Shown one piece after another: positions 50,703 to 61,297 of a stretch of DNA of 64,000 nt (positions within the stretch are counted from its first letter, which is position 1; the number at the start of each line of letters is the position of its first letter). Location of the stretch: NCBI GenBank assembly GCA_031296935.1, contig JAVDPD010000026.1, forward strand, positions 20,773 to 84,772, given 5' to 3'. Under the pieces are notes generated by a model. The model saw nothing but the letters and a program-made list of their open reading frames with translations, ran no database searches and was not told the origin of the DNA. The DNA is from Cerasicoccus maritimus (GTDB taxonomy: Bacteria > Verrucomicrobiota > Verrucomicrobiia > Opitutales > Cerasicoccaceae). The position numbers and the translations under genes were made by a program.

Positions 50703-52667
50703 ATGGCCGAAGATGCTTCAGCTCCACTCAAGCAACGTGGTTTGAGGGCGTTCGCGCTGATCCTGCTCTTGGGCTTTCTGTATGCGGTCGGCTATTGCCT
50801 GTGGTATGCTGGTACGCCAATGGGCGCGCATCCAGTCTTGGATGGCAAAGAAAACCTGCAGCTGGCTTGGTCGATTGCCGATGGAGCATTGCCGCGCGAG
50901 CCGATGTATCGGGCGCCGTTGTATCCGTTGATGCTTTCCCTGGGCGTGGGCCTTGGGCTGCCGGAAGCGCTTTGGCCCGACTTTGCGCGATTGATTAATT
51001 TGTCGTCCTGGCTGGTGAGCCTGTGGCTGGTTTATCGCTTGGCAGGTGCGCTATGGAATCATGAGCGCGCTCAGCTTGTCGCAATGGCGATCTGGGCGTT
51101 TTATCCGGTGGGGCTCTTTTTCATCGGTGATCCATTAGACATCACGCTGAGCATTGCCTTGCTCTTGGCGGGGCTGGATCGCGCGGTGAGCTTTATCCGA
51201 ACTGCTGCCGCTCAATCTGCGCTGGCGTCTGGCTTCTTATTGTCCTTGGCCGCGCTGGCGCGTCCTCAGCTTTGGGCCATTACTTTGACGATGCCTGTCG
51301 TGCTGGTGTTGATGGCATACTTTGGGCCACGCGCTACGCCGGTTGAGCCTGAAGTCGGCAAAAAACAGCCAAGGCAACCGCCGCGGTGGACTGTTTTTTT
51401 GGCGTTCGTGGGCTTGGCCATACCGGCAGTCCTGATGGGCGCATTCAATCAAAAGCTCTCTGGTGAATTCGTGGTGATGCCTACGCAAGGAGCATTTAAT
51501 TTGTGGGCAGCCAATAAGCCCGGATCCCACGGTAAGTATTTTGCGCAGACCATCGAAATATATCAGGGCGATCAGCATCGGAATCCGGCGCGAGTCGAAG
51601 CACTGCACCATTATCTTGAAGATCGCGGCGCCGATGCATCTCACAGTTGGAGAGATATCAATGACTACTGGCGCGAACGAACCCGCCAGATGATTTTGGA
51701 AGATCCGCTTGCATTCATTGGTCGATTAGCGCGCAAAGGCTACTACCTGCTTAATCAACATGAGCAGTACAACAACAAGACCTACTCTGTGCATCGTGAA
51801 CTTTCGCCTTTTTTGCGTTTCAATTATTTGGGGTGGGGGATTTTGTTGGTTGCGGCAACGCCATTGGTTTTCTGGGGGCGCAAGAATCCGCTGGTGCTAA
51901 CTGTCTTGCTCACCGCGGTTATAGCATACTCTGGAGGCCTGATCCTGACTTATGTGAGCGCGCGCTTTCGCCTTCCGCTGGCTCCAGTATTGGCCATTGT
52001 GGCCGGAGGCTGGGCAACAGCGCCTTGGCGTATGCTATCACGCAAATGGCTGGTCGCCGTAGGCGTAGCGATGGCGGCTGCGTCGCTAATGGCGTTCTCT
52101 TCCTTTTGCGCGGTGCGCGAACCACCAACGGAGGTGCAGGATTATCTGCTGCTCGGCTATGCGGCCCTCGACGCACAACTGGATGACGAGGCATTGGCTT
52201 GGGCCGATCAGGCGCTTTCTGTTGATTCAGATCGAGTTGCGGCGCGGGAATTGCGCATCGTGGCAATGTTCAATCTTGATTTAGCGACACTGATTGACAC
52301 CGGCAAACGACCGAGCGGAGCTGAGCTGAAGCAGCGTCTCGATGACGCGCAAAGCTTGGCCAACGTATCACCACGCGTCTTATACATTGCGGGTGTTTAT
52401 GCCTGGTGGAATGCCGATTCAGCAACGGCTATCAGCTACTGGCGTATGCTGCTGGTAAGGAATGACTCTGTCTCGCAAAGCGCACTAACTGGGCTGGTGA
52501 TGGCTGGCGACCAAACCGCTATGGTCAAACAGGCATTGCAACGGCTTCCTGATAATGATCGCAGCCCAAGTTTACAAGTTGCGCTGGCATATAAAAGCGG
52601 CGCTCCGCTCAATGCTCAGGGGCAGGAACTCCTGCAACAATTGGAGCTCCTCTACGGCCGGAATTAA
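50703..52667 (+). CDS. Multi-pass glycosyltransferase-like membrane protein
   Basis: A 654-residue membrane protein with about eleven hydrophobic segments in the first ~470 residues. The N-terminal half ([60 protein letters not shown]) fits the GT-C fold of PMT/ArnT-type glycosyltransferases. The C-terminal ~150 residues are helical, TPR-like ([20 protein letters not shown]). It would use a lipid-linked sugar on the outer side of the inner membrane. The acceptor is unknown. It converges with ppk1 and overlaps it by 4 bases. Confidence 0.65.
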   Translation: MAEDASAPLKQRGLRAFALILLLGFLYAVGYCLWYAGTPMGAHPVLDGKENLQLAWSIADGALPREPMYRAPLYPLMLSLGVGLGLPEALWPDFARLINLSSWLVSLWLVYRLAGALWNHERAQLVAMAIWAFYPVGLFFIGDPLDITLSIALLLAGLDRAVSFIRTAAAQSALASGFLLSLAALARPQLWAITLTMPVVLVLMAYFGPRATPVEPEVGKKQPRQPPRWTVFLAFVGLAIPAVLMGAFNQKLSGEFVVMPTQGAFNLWAANKPGSHGKYFAQTIEIYQGDQHRNPARVEALHHYLEDRGADASHSWRDINDYWRERTRQMILEDPLAFIGRLARKGYYLLNQHEQYNNKTYSVHRELSPFLRFNYLGWGILLVAATPLVFWGRKNPLVLTVLLTAVIAYSGGLILTYVSARFRLPLAPVLAIVAGGWATAPWRMLSRKWLVAVGVAMAAASLMAFSSFCAVREPPTEVQDYLLLGYAALDAQLDDEALAWADQALSVDSDRVAARELRIVAMFNLDLATLIDTGKRPSGAELKQRLDDAQSLANVSPRVLYIAGVYAWWNADSATAISYWRMLLVRNDSVSQSALTGLVMAGDQTAMVKQALQRLPDNDRSPSLQVALAYKSGAPLNAQGQELLQQLELLYGRN

Positions 52668-54796
52668 TCGCCGGGCTTATCCAATAGTGGCACTGCGGAA
52701 TCGCCGCGAAAGCGATCTCCACCTAATGGGTTTTCCAGAAAGAACTGCTGCGACGAGAATTCCTCGTCTGCTTTCGTGCGACGAACCGGATTGTAAGCGC
52801 CGTTCGGTTTGAGGATTTTTGCCGTCGTATCCTTGAGATACTGTGGGAGAATTTCTTTGACGATGCGGTCCTTCAGTTCGGGATCGAGGACCGGAAAGAC
52901 GCACTCAATGCGACGGAAAAAGTTGCGCGCCATCCAGTCGGCACTCCCGACAAATAATTCTGACTCGGCCTCGCCGTTTTCAAAATAGTAGATGCGGCTG
53001 TGCTCGAGGAAACGACCCACAATGCTGCGCACACGGATGTTTTCACTCATGCCATTTACGCCGGGCACGAGTGCGCAGATGCCGCGGATGATCAGATCGA
53101 CCTGCACACCGGCGTTGGAGGCGGCATAAAGGTTATTGATCGTTTCTCTCTCAATGAGGCTATTGCACTTGGCAATGATGCGGGCGGGCTTGCCAGCCTT
53201 GGCGTTGCGAATTTCGCGTTTTATGCGCTTTTGGATATCTGAGTGCAAATTGAATGGCGCGACAAGCAGGTGTTTGAACTGCGGTTCCAGCGAAAAGCCG
53301 GTCAGCGTGTTGAAGAGGTCCGCGACTTCGCTCGTGAGACGTTCGTTGGCAGTGAATAAACTCAGGTCTGTGTAAATCTTGGCAGTCTTGGGATTGTAGT
53401 TACCGGTGCCAAGATGCGCATAGCGGCGCAGGCCTTTTTTCTCACGGCGCACGACGAGGCAGCACTTGCAGTGTGTCTTGAGGTGAACGATGCCGTAGAC
53501 GACGTGCACGCCGACTTCTTCCAGTTCGCGCGCCCATTGGATATTGTTGGCTTCATCGAAACGGGCCTTCAGCTCAACGAGCGCAGTGACCTGCTTGCCG
53601 TTCTCACAGGCGCGTTTCAGAGCGTTGATGATCGGCGAGTCGCCGCTGGTGCGGTAAAGCGTCTGCTTGATCGCGAAGACTTTGGGGTCGTCGGCGGCCT
53701 GATTCAGAAAGTCCACGACCGGCGAAAAAGAATCGAAGGGGTGGTGAAGCAAGTAGTCCCGCGCGCGGACATTCTCAAAAATATTTGCGGTGGCCGATAG
53801 CGCTTCGGGGAGGAACGCCTGGTGTTGCTTGTCCTTCAGATCGGGGCGCTCGATCATCGAATAAACGCTCATCAGTCGCAGCAGGTTAATGGGGCCGTTG
53901 ATCCGGAAAACATAATCGGACGGCAGCTCATTGGCCTTGAGTAAGCTGTCGAGCATCTCCTCGTCCACATCGTCTTCAATCTCCAAGCGGACGGGGTCGC
54001 CTTTGCGCTTTTTGTTCAGCTCTTCCTCGATTTTGGTCAGCAGGTTTTCAACCTCTTCCTCGTCGATATACAAATCGCTGTTGCGGGTGATGCGGAACGC
54101 CCACGCCCCCTTCATGCTGTAGCCGGGAAACAGCTCATCATCAAACATCTTGATGAGGTCGCTGAGGAAGATGTATGTCTGCTCCTTGGCGCCTTCGACA
54201 TCCACATGAATGACCCGCGGCAAAATGCGGGGCACGGGGATGATGGCCATGTGCGCTTCCTTGCGCCCGCGGCCAGGCTTGGTCAGCTTGACGAGGATGT
54301 TGAGCGACTTGTTGACTAGCTGCGGGAAGGGGTGTGAAGGGTCGATCGCCATCGGTGTCAGCACCGGATAAACCTGCTCGGCAAAGTAGTTTTTTGCCCA
54401 GGCAAGCTCCTTGCGGGAGAGCTCTTTGCGCCCCTTGAATACGATGCCCTGCTGCTTGAGTTGCGGCACGAGTTGCTCGCGCCAGCAACGATATTGCTCC
54501 TTCACCAATGAAGCGGTGATCGCATGAATACGGCGGAGTTGCTCCTTGGGGCCCAAGCCGTCGAGGCCTACTTCGACCACGCCGGATTCCACTTGCTGCG
54601 CCAGGCCAGCGACACGAATCTCAAAAAACTCGTCGAGATTGGATGCGACGATGGAGAGGAATTTTAGGCGCTCCAGCAAGGGTTGCTGCTGGCAGAGAGC
54701 TTGATCGAGAACGCGGCGGTTAAACGCCAGCCAGCTCAATTCACGGTTAAAGTAGGCAAGTTTCTTGGTGTTCTTAGCTTTGCGTTGAAGGGCCAT
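52664..54796 (-). CDS. ppk1: Polyphosphate kinase 1
   Basis: A 710-residue enzyme that makes polyphosphate from ATP. It begins with the N domain ([40 protein letters not shown]), followed by the head domain and the catalytic phospholipase D-like domains, with [20 protein letters not shown], the His motif [13 protein letters not shown] (catalytic His) and [20 protein letters not shown]. The length and order match PPK1. No ppx gene is adjacent. Confidence 0.97.
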   Translation of the reverse strand: MALQRKAKNTKKLAYFNRELSWLAFNRRVLDQALCQQQPLLERLKFLSIVASNLDEFFEIRVAGLAQQVESGVVEVGLDGLGPKEQLRRIHAITASLVKEQYRCWREQLVPQLKQQGIVFKGRKELSRKELAWAKNYFAEQVYPVLTPMAIDPSHPFPQLVNKSLNILVKLTKPGRGRKEAHMAIIPVPRILPRVIHVDVEGAKEQTYIFLSDLIKMFDDELFPGYSMKGAWAFRITRNSDLYIDEEEVENLLTKIEEELNKKRKGDPVRLEIEDDVDEEMLDSLLKANELPSDYVFRINGPINLLRLMSVYSMIERPDLKDKQHQAFLPEALSATANIFENVRARDYLLHHPFDSFSPVVDFLNQAADDPKVFAIKQTLYRTSGDSPIINALKRACENGKQVTALVELKARFDEANNIQWARELEEVGVHVVYGIVHLKTHCKCCLVVRREKKGLRRYAHLGTGNYNPKTAKIYTDLSLFTANERLTSEVADLFNTLTGFSLEPQFKHLLVAPFNLHSDIQKRIKREIRNAKAGKPARIIAKCNSLIERETINNLYAASNAGVQVDLIIRGICALVPGVNGMSENIRVRSIVGRFLEHSRIYYFENGEAESELFVGSADWMARNFFRRIECVFPVLDPELKDRIVKEILPQYLKDTTAKILKPNGAYNPVRRTKADEEFSSQQFFLENPLGGDRFRGDSAVPLLDKPGD

Positions 54797-54924
54797 GAGG
54801 GAAACTTAAAATCCTGAACAGCAAGCAGTTTCAGGCAAGGCTAAAAGTATTCTGGATGGCCAGCTTCAGGCGTGCTGTAAATAAGATTGATTAATCACAT
54901 GCGTAAGTTACGCTTGGCTGTGTC

Positions 54925-55635
54925 ATGAATACTACTCCTGTTATCCTCAGTTCCTTGTTAGTTGCATCGGTGGCGTTCGCCGATTCACTTTCCTTCACCC
55001 CCTCTCAAGACGCGTCGATTATGTCGAATGACACATCCGTCAGCGTTGGCGACTTATTCGGTGGTTTCAATTCCAGTGGTCAGGAGAGACGTCCGCTGTT
55101 ACAATTCGATTTAAGCTCGATTCCGACGGGCTCAACCATCAACAGCGTATCGTTGACATTGAATGCAGCTCAGATGAGGGGCACGCAAACTTTCGGACTA
55201 CATGCGCTGACAACTGCCTGGACAGAGGGAACGAATACCGGCAGCGGTGGACAAGGTGGCATTGGTACAGCGCCAACTCCGGCAAATTCAGTTGCGTGGG
55301 CTTCACCTTGGAGCACGCCGGGAGGAGACTTTGGTGTGGAGCTCGATAGCGTGTTCGTCAACTCCACCGGCGATGTCGTGTTCAGTACTGGCTCATTGCT
55401 TAGTGCAGTGCAAGGTTGGGTCGATTTGCCATCCAGCAATTTGGGCTTCATTTTAGTTGGCGCAAATGGCGCTCCTCAAAACGCCGTCCGCTTCGGCAGC
55501 AGAGAAGAGGGCGTGGCGCCCGTGCTGGATGTCGACTTTACAGTTGTCCCTGAGCCCAGGTTTTATGCGCTAACCGCCGCAGCTCTTTGTCTGGCTATGG
55601 TTATCATTCGTCGCAGGGCCATTCGTTCAGCTTAA
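54925..55635 (+). CDS. DNRLRE-domain protein with PEP-CTERM sorting signal
   Basis: A 236-residue exported protein. A signal peptide (MNTTPVILSSLLVASVAFAD) is followed by a DNRLRE-type beta domain (LSFTPSQDASIMSNDTSVSV, RPLLQFDLSSIPTGSTINSV, LTTAWTEG) and a C-terminal PEP-CTERM signal: VPEPRFYALTAAALCLAMVI then IRRRAI. The VPEP motif, one helix and a basic tail are recognised by exosortases. This implies an exosortase elsewhere in the genome. It probably goes to the outer surface or exopolysaccharide matrix. Confidence 0.85.
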   Translation: MNTTPVILSSLLVASVAFADSLSFTPSQDASIMSNDTSVSVGDLFGGFNSSGQERRPLLQFDLSSIPTGSTINSVSLTLNAAQMRGTQTFGLHALTTAWTEGTNTGSGGQGGIGTAPTPANSVAWASPWSTPGGDFGVELDSVFVNSTGDVVFSTGSLLSAVQGWVDLPSSNLGFILVGANGAPQNAVRFGSREEGVAPVLDVDFTVVPEPRFYALTAAALCLAMVIIRRRAIRSA

Positions 55636-55713
55636 AAGCTGGGGCAATATGTCGAAGTGGATAACGGGTTATGCTTGCGCGCGCTGACGAGTGCTGACTC
55701 TAATGTCGGCATC

Positions 55714-56784
55714 GTGAAAGCCCTCCTGATTTCTGGCCAGTGCCCCTACAATATTCATCAGCGAAACAGTCTACGCGAAGCGGGCGTTGATGCGGAGATT
55801 TTTGAGGATTGGGGCATCCATTTGTCCGACCACCTCGATGCAATTCTAGCGCATGCGCCCGACGTCGTCCATCTGCAATGGCCGGAGTCCATCTGCCGCC
55901 ACCGCGACTTGCCCGAGGAGCAGATCCTGAAGGAGTTCGCCACGACGCTGCCGAAGTTTCGTGAAGCTGGCATCGCGGTCTTTTGGACGATGCACAATCT
56001 GCTGCCACATGATCGGGGCAAGGAAACCTTCTGGCGTGAGGTTTATCTACTTTTCGCGCAGCATTGCGATGTCTGCTGCCATCATTCCGAGTGGGGCAAG
56101 CAGCGCGTGCTGGAGACTTATCATTTTCCTCATGCCAGCCATGTCGTTCTGCGTCATGGGTATTTTCACGAAGATATATTTCCATCAGCGCCCAAGGAGG
56201 AGGCGCGCCAGCGCCTAAATTTGCCGGATGACGCGAGTGTTTTCCTGAACGTCGGAGCCATTCGTCCGGACAAGCAAATTGCCGAACTGTTGGATGCCTT
56301 CACAGGTCGCACGAATGAAGTGCTGGTCTTGGCGGGCGCCGCGAGTGGCCAATACGCAGCACAGCAAATCGAGCGCGCCTCCACGATGGATAACGTCATA
56401 ATCCATGCGGGCTATACGGATGACGAGACTGTCTGCCTACTGGCAAATGCCGCTGATTGTTTCCTGTTCATGCAGGGGGACTGCCACCTGACCTCGGGTG
56501 CGCCGCATCTTTCGCAAGCCCACCAGCTGCCGCAGATCACGTTGGATTATCCGTACGCGCGTGAAGTGTTAGGCGACGCTGCGATCTACATCCCGGCCAA
56601 TAATCAGCGTTTTGAAAAACTGGGCCAGTTGCTGGATTCGCTGAACCGCGAGCAGTTGGCGCATTGCCGCGAAATGATTTTGCAAAGGCGTCGTTTGTGG
56701 CACTGGAGCGTCATTGCTGCCGAGACCAAGCAAGCCTACGAAGATGCAGTCAGACAGGTGAAATCAAAATCTGCGCGGACATAG
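55714..56784 (+). CDS. Glycosyltransferase, GT-B fold
   Basis: A 356-residue protein starting at a GTG (VKALLISGQCPYNIHQRNSL). An in-frame GTG at 55657 is an alternative. The N-terminal half (DVVHLQWPESICRHRDLPEE, AVFWTMHNLLPHDRGKE) and the C-terminal half (LNVGAIRPDKQIAELLDAFT, VIIHAGYTDDETVCLLANAA, ADCFLFMQGDCHLTSGAPHL) resemble GT4-type transferases, including the LRPDK loop and an acidic position that would bind the nucleotide sugar. The sugars are unknown. It follows the PEP-CTERM gene and belongs to a run of envelope-glycan genes. Confidence 0.7.
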   Translation: MKALLISGQCPYNIHQRNSLREAGVDAEIFEDWGIHLSDHLDAILAHAPDVVHLQWPESICRHRDLPEEQILKEFATTLPKFREAGIAVFWTMHNLLPHDRGKETFWREVYLLFAQHCDVCCHHSEWGKQRVLETYHFPHASHVVLRHGYFHEDIFPSAPKEEARQRLNLPDDASVFLNVGAIRPDKQIAELLDAFTGRTNEVLVLAGAASGQYAAQQIERASTMDNVIIHAGYTDDETVCLLANAADCFLFMQGDCHLTSGAPHLSQAHQLPQITLDYPYAREVLGDAAIYIPANNQRFEKLGQLLDSLNREQLAHCREMILQRRRLWHWSVIAAETKQAYEDAVRQVKSKSART

Positions 56785-56884
56785 GGGAGGTGACATCTTC
56801 GTGACGTCGGCAATCTGTGGTTGTGTTCAGCTGATCATTCACCCAAGAAAGCCTAATTCTTCGACGGCACTAAACCTCGCCGAG

Positions 56885-57343
56885 ATGTTGGAATTTATCG
56901 CACTCATTTTCTTTTTGCTGATCTCTGCGCTGATTTTCGCGTGGATTGAGATTAACACCGAAGGAACCGGTGGCGCTGGCTGGGCGGAGGACTTGCCAAC
57001 CTGGCGCATCGACCACCCACTGGTCGTCCTCATTTGGAGTGGACGCCCGCTGACGGGCTATCACTTGTCGATCTTGATCTTCATGCTCGTCATGGTCCAT
57101 TTTCCGTTCTTTGTCGGTTTGGACTGGACGCCGGCAGCCGAGCGCAAGGTTCTCGGCTTCTACATTTTATTTTGGGTGCTGGAAGACTATCTGTGGTTCG
57201 TCATCAACCCGGCTTACGGCATAAAACGCTTCCGCAAAGAACTCATCTGGTGGCATGCGCCGCGCTGGTGGATGGGGGCTCCGCTGGACTACTGGGTCTT
57301 TACGCCGCTTGGCATTATTTTACTGATTAGCGGATATTTTTAA
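56885..57343 (+). CDS. Membrane protein of unknown function
   Basis: A 152-residue protein with about four hydrophobic segments (MLEFIALIFFLLISALIFAW, LSILIFMLVMVHFPFFVG, VLGFYILFWVLEDYLWFVI, a C-terminal one near FTPLGIILLI). Conserved-looking aromatic and basic residues occur in INPAYGIKRFRKELIWWHAP. I do not recognise it. The start at 56885 is chosen because the preceding frame is polar and lacks an ATG near a ribosome-binding site. It lies between two glycosyltransferases. Confidence 0.5.
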   Translation: MLEFIALIFFLLISALIFAWIEINTEGTGGAGWAEDLPTWRIDHPLVVLIWSGRPLTGYHLSILIFMLVMVHFPFFVGLDWTPAAERKVLGFYILFWVLEDYLWFVINPAYGIKRFRKELIWWHAPRWWMGAPLDYWVFTPLGIILLISGYF

Positions 57344-57390
57344 ACATCGCTTTCCAATCCCCATTCACTATCTCTAACTGAATCTCGATT

Positions 57391-58545
57391 GTGGCCTCAA
57401 AGAAACTCAAATTCATGTTCATCGTGCAGGGGGAGGGGCGTGGGCACTTCACTCAGGCGATGGCGCTTCGACGCTTGCTCGCGAGTCATGGGCACGAGGT
57501 GACCCAAGTGCTGGTCGGCAAAAATGACCGCCGCGACATCCCGCAGTTTTTCAAGGACGGCATTCACGCGCCGGTGCGCATGTTTCGCAGCCCAACCTTT
57601 GTGGTGGACGCCAATCGCCGGGGCATTCTGATCGGGCCTACGATCTTCAAGAACCTGCTCCGTCTGCCGCTCTACATCAAAAGCTTCTTTGTGATTCGCC
57701 GCCGCATTCGCCGCCACAAGCCGGACGTGGTCGTTAACTTTTATGAGTTGCTGGCGGGATTGTCATTCATGGCGTTTCGCCCACGCAAGACGAAGATCAT
57801 GTGCGTCGGGCACCAGTATTTGCTGCATCATCCGGAGTTCGAGTTTCCGCCCGGGAAGGTGATGGACCGCACCATGCTGCTCTTCAATAATTGGATGACG
57901 GCTTTTGGCTCGGATAAACTCTTGGCCTTGTCCTTCCGTGAGATGGATGACTTGCCGGATCGAAAGATTTTCGTGATGCCGCCATTGCTCCGCGACGAAG
58001 TCATCCAGCTCGATCCAAAGCCCGGCGATTTCATCCTGCTCTACATTTTAAATGACGGCTACGCCGAGGAAGTCGCAAACTGGCAGAAGCAAAATCCGCA
58101 CGTGGTTATTCATGGATTCTGGGATCGCTCAGGCGCGGAAGAGATGGAAGAATATCAGCCCAATCTGTTTTTCCACAAGCTCTCGGGCGTGAAGTTCCTG
58201 GAGCGCATGGCAACCTGCAAGGCCTTCGTTTCAACGGCGGGCTTTGAGTCGATTTGCGAGGCAATGTATTTGGATAAGCCCGTGTTGTTGCGTCCCACCG
58301 GCGGCCACTTCGAGCAGCAGTGTAATGCCATCGACGCGGTGAAGGCCGGCGCCGGCATGGCGGCCGAAGCCTTCCACCTCGACGAGTTTATGGAGTTCAT
58401 TCAGCAAGACCGTGCGCCCAATGCCGCGTTTCGTAACTGGGCTCGCCGCGCTGACCAGCGTTTCCTGGAAATGCTCACTGGTGAGCCAGCTGTAGAACAA
58501 CCGGGCGGCGAAACGGCCGATGCCCTGCGCCCGGCTTCACAGTAG
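57391..58545 (+). CDS. MurG-like glycosyltransferase
   Basis: A 384-residue protein that starts at a GTG. The N-terminus FMFIVQGEGRGHFTQAMALR matches the glycine-rich loop of GT28/MurG-like GT-B enzymes. The C-terminal half has LSGVKFLERMATCKAFVSTA, GFESICEAMYLDKPVLLRPT and GGHFEQQCNAIDAVKAGAGM, the typical acceptor-side and nucleotide-sugar contacts of MGDG synthase/MurG-like proteins. It resembles the hypothetical Glyco_trans_1_3/DUF families. Donor and acceptor are unknown; a glycolipid is possible. Confidence 0.75.
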   Translation: MASKKLKFMFIVQGEGRGHFTQAMALRRLLASHGHEVTQVLVGKNDRRDIPQFFKDGIHAPVRMFRSPTFVVDANRRGILIGPTIFKNLLRLPLYIKSFFVIRRRIRRHKPDVVVNFYELLAGLSFMAFRPRKTKIMCVGHQYLLHHPEFEFPPGKVMDRTMLLFNNWMTAFGSDKLLALSFREMDDLPDRKIFVMPPLLRDEVIQLDPKPGDFILLYILNDGYAEEVANWQKQNPHVVIHGFWDRSGAEEMEEYQPNLFFHKLSGVKFLERMATCKAFVSTAGFESICEAMYLDKPVLLRPTGGHFEQQCNAIDAVKAGAGMAAEAFHLDEFMEFIQQDRAPNAAFRNWARRADQRFLEMLTGEPAVEQPGGETADALRPASQ

Positions 58546-58593
58546 TGCTTCAAGATTGCTAGGCAGCGCTAGATCACTAAGGTGACTTGCATT

Positions 58594-59187
58594 GTGAGTG
58601 AGCTTCCTCGTATCTATCTAGCGCGTCATGGTGAAACCGCGTGGACAATCAGCCGACAACACACTGGGCGCACCGACTTGCCGTTGACTGACGGTGGCAG
58701 GCAGGAAGCTGAGCACGTGCGCGAGCGTTTGGCTGACCGCTGCCAAGGCTGGGATTATTGTCCAATGCCAGAGCACGTTTTCAGCAGCCCGCTCAAGCGC
58801 GCAAAGGAAACGTGTGAAATCGCCACGCGGAGCCAGCAAATCGAGTTGTGGGACGACCTCATGGAATGGGATTACGGCGACTACGAGGGTCTGAAAACCT
58901 GCGACATTCTCAAGACCAATCCTGGCTGGAACATTTTCAAGGATGGCTCACCCGGCGGTGAATCCATTGCCGATGTCGAAGCACGCGCAGACCGAGTGGT
59001 TGCTCGTTTACGTGAAATCTCAGAGCCCGAGGCATTTGTGTTTTCGCACGGACATTTCTTGCGCGTAGTCATGGCGCGCTGGTTGAAGCAGCCCGTGTCC
59101 AGTGGTGCGTTTTTCGTGCTGTCAACAGCGGCAGTCGTGGTCCTTGGTTATGAACACAACCTGGATGAGCCCTGCATTCGTTTTTAA
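58594..59187 (+). CDS. Histidine phosphatase family protein
   Basis: A 197-residue protein of the phosphoglycerate-mutase-like family. The catalytic motif is IYLARHGETAW (His11 after the GTG start at 58594), followed by GRTDLPLTDGGRQEAEHV, SSPLKRAKETCEIA and a second catalytic His in FSHGHFLRVVMARWL. It probably acts on a phosphorylated sugar or alcohol rather than glycerate; specificity cannot be read. An in-frame GTG four codons upstream is another start. It converges with the next gene 1 base away. Confidence 0.85.
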   Translation: MSELPRIYLARHGETAWTISRQHTGRTDLPLTDGGRQEAEHVRERLADRCQGWDYCPMPEHVFSSPLKRAKETCEIATRSQQIELWDDLMEWDYGDYEGLKTCDILKTNPGWNIFKDGSPGGESIADVEARADRVVARLREISEPEAFVFSHGHFLRVVMARWLKQPVSSGAFFVLSTAAVVVLGYEHNLDEPCIRF

Positions 59188-59188
59188 A

Positions 59189-60265
59189 TTAGCCGGGCAT
59201 GGCGACACCGGCCTGTAGGTCGATGGCCGAGGCAAAGCCGCGCGAGAAAATGACCTTGGTCAAATCGGCTGAACGCCCGGTGTTGCCGATGAAGGCCGCA
59301 TGGAATTTGACCGGGAAGCATATGAATTCCAGCAGGGCGAGACGCAGGTCAAAGAGCGCCTCTTCCCAATAGTAATCCGTCACGCCTTCAGCGACGAGGG
59401 CACCATACCAAGCGCGGAGGATTTCAATTTCATGCCCGCGTCGTCGGTCGGGCAGGGCGCTGGCGGCCATGAGGCGGGCAATGTCGAACACGCCCATGCT
59501 GCGGGTGGCCAACTGCCAATCTAAAATGATGACTTCGGTTTGCGCGCCTGATTCATCGAAGAGCAGATTGTCTTCACGGAGGTCGTTGTGGACGATCGTT
59601 TTCGGCCGGTGCGCGATCTCATTAAACATCCACGGGATGTGTTCCTTCATCCGCCGCCCGAGGGCTTTGCCTTCTTCGGGTATCAGGTGCCCAAAGTGCT
59701 TTTCGCAGGAATCCCAGTTGGCGTCAAAATCAAGCTCGATGTGATTCGTTTCCGGCATCCAATCGAGCTGGCTGAGCGCATCGTTGTCCCAATATTTCGC
59801 CTGCACGCGTCCGATGATGGCCGCAGTCGCGAGCACGAGATCAAGATCCATGCCTTCGACTTGGTCGCCAGGACGGCAATTCGATAAATCTTCCATGACG
59901 ATCACCATGCTTGGCGGCTGATCGACGGTGTAGTAAATTTTCGGTAGACGTGCATCGATCTGTGGCGCGACATCGCGGTAGAAACGAATTTCACGCTCGA
60001 AGGCTTGTGTCTCTTTGCCGATCTCCCGCAGTTGCTCATGCTGGGTTTCTATTTTGATGACTACGGCGGAAGGAGCCCCTGGCTCGGCATTGTCATAGGT
60101 GAGCCCGAGGCGGGCAACCACGCTCAGGAAGCCGATATCCTGCCCCAGAATGCGCGCGTCAACGTTGGTGACTGTCGAGTTGGCAATGGCGTTGCCCTCG
60201 CAGAGAATGTGCGTCACCCAATCGGGCGTAACTTCGGCAATGGAGTTCGGTACCGGATACTTCAT
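59189..60265 (-). CDS. Phosphotransferase of the ecdysteroid/choline kinase-like superfamily
   Basis: A 358-residue protein. The Brenner-type catalytic loop is VHNDLREDNLLF (about 225-236) and the metal-binding DFG-like site is IILDWQLATRSMGVFDIARL. The N-terminal half carries VVIKIE (ATP Lys) and APQIDARLPKIYYT. This fits the APH/EcKinase (DUF1679-like) superfamily. The substrate is unknown; amino alcohol, sugar or sterol-like lipids are known in relatives. It is a single gene. Confidence 0.7.
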   Translation of the reverse strand: MKYPVPNSIAEVTPDWVTHILCEGNAIANSTVTNVDARILGQDIGFLSVVARLGLTYDNAEPGAPSAVVIKIETQHEQLREIGKETQAFEREIRFYRDVAPQIDARLPKIYYTVDQPPSMVIVMEDLSNCRPGDQVEGMDLDLVLATAAIIGRVQAKYWDNDALSQLDWMPETNHIELDFDANWDSCEKHFGHLIPEEGKALGRRMKEHIPWMFNEIAHRPKTIVHNDLREDNLLFDESGAQTEVIILDWQLATRSMGVFDIARLMAASALPDRRRGHEIEILRAWYGALVAEGVTDYYWEEALFDLRLALLEFICFPVKFHAAFIGNTGRSADLTKVIFSRGFASAIDLQAGVAMPG

Positions 60266-60326
60266 AAGCAGCAGTGGAGATTAGCGAGCGATAGACAAGC
60301 CACTTTGTGCTGGGCTCGCAATTCAA

Positions 60327-61130
60327 TTATGCCTGTAGCACCCTTAGCTCGTAAATTGCGGGGCTTTTGTCATCCCCCAAAATGATCTCATTGACGGGTT
60401 TACTCAGGCGGCAAACGAGCATGCCATCATCCTGATGCAGACGCCGACCATTGACCATCGTGCCCCGGCGCGTCTTACGGTCGCGAATCCAGACTGCGCC
60501 GTCTTCCTGCTCTATGGAAATGTGGTTCTTGGCGACTTGGCTTGGATCAATATTGATCAGCGAAAGGTCGTTTTTCTGGAGGATGTCCGCTCCACTGCTG
60601 CCAGACCGACCAACTCGGAAAGGGAACTTGGAAATCGGCACGCGCGGTTGCGCCATCGACCGCTTGGCTTGCGGCGATTTGGGGATGAGCACCATGCCGG
60701 TTCCAATAAAACGACTCCCAATGGAGCGCGTTGGTGGAGGCCGCGTTGCCGAGCCATTTGTGCGTTGAGCCAGTTTTTGGCTCAGATCAAACAGCTTCTC
60801 GTTCGAGGTGCGCAGGCGGTCGATCAAGCAAGCAAGGTAGGGCGCCAACACCACTGGGTTAGTGAAAAAAGTCTCGGTAAAATCTCCCGGCTCCATAACT
60901 TCCAGATCGCAGTCTTCTACTACGGTCACGGTCGCCGACCGCGGACTTTCATCGATCATGGCCATCTCTCCAAAGATGTCTTCTTCGCCAAGGGTGGCGA
61001 GAATCATGTCTTTGCCATTGCCATCATCGATGCCAATTTGAACCTGCCCGGAAACGATCCGGTAAACATCCTGTGATTCATCTCCCTGACGAAAGATGAC
61101 TGATCCAGCAGCATAGCGTCTTCTTTCCAT
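60327..61130 (-). CDS. cNMP-binding plus FHA domain protein
   Basis: A 267-residue protein. Residues about 5-115 are a cyclic-nucleotide-binding-like beta roll: SVIFRQGDESQDVYRIVSGQ, GEEDIFGEMAMIDESPRSAT. A linker follows, then an FHA domain (about 165-265) with FRVGRSGSSGADI, KNHISIEQEDGAVWIRDRKT and RRGTMVNG, the phosphothreonine-binding Arg, Ser/His and Asn positions. No DNA-binding helix-turn-helix is seen. It likely senses a small ligand and binds a phosphorylated partner. It is divergent from the RsbW-like/STAS pair. Confidence 0.8.
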   Translation of the reverse strand: MERRRYAAGSVIFRQGDESQDVYRIVSGQVQIGIDDGNGKDMILATLGEEDIFGEMAMIDESPRSATVTVVEDCDLEVMEPGDFTETFFTNPVVLAPYLACLIDRLRTSNEKLFDLSQKLAQRTNGSATRPPPTRSIGSRFIGTGMVLIPKSPQAKRSMAQPRVPISKFPFRVGRSGSSGADILQKNDLSLINIDPSQVAKNHISIEQEDGAVWIRDRKTRRGTMVNGRRLHQDDGMLVCRLSKPVNEIILGDDKSPAIYELRVLQA

Positions 61131-61139
61131 GAAAGGTGA

Positions 61140-61169
61140 CTTATAGCATAAGTTTTATTGTAGATTCAA
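61140..61169 (-). promoter_or_regulatory. Possible sigma70-type promoter for the cNMP/FHA gene
   Basis: On the minus strand TTGAAT (61164-61169) and TATAAG (61140-61145) are 18 bases apart, 10-15 bases before the ATG. The fit to the sigma70 consensus is moderate, and the start point would lie very close to the coding region. Confidence 0.3.
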
Positions 61170-61297
61170 TTCTGCGGAGGTCCTTTTAAACCCTAGATAC
61201 GAGCTGGGAATAGGACTATGGCGATTCGGGAGTCGCTACTGGAGATCAAGCGTTCGTTGCTTGCCAAATGCTTCTGATTCCGCCATATTGTTGATGA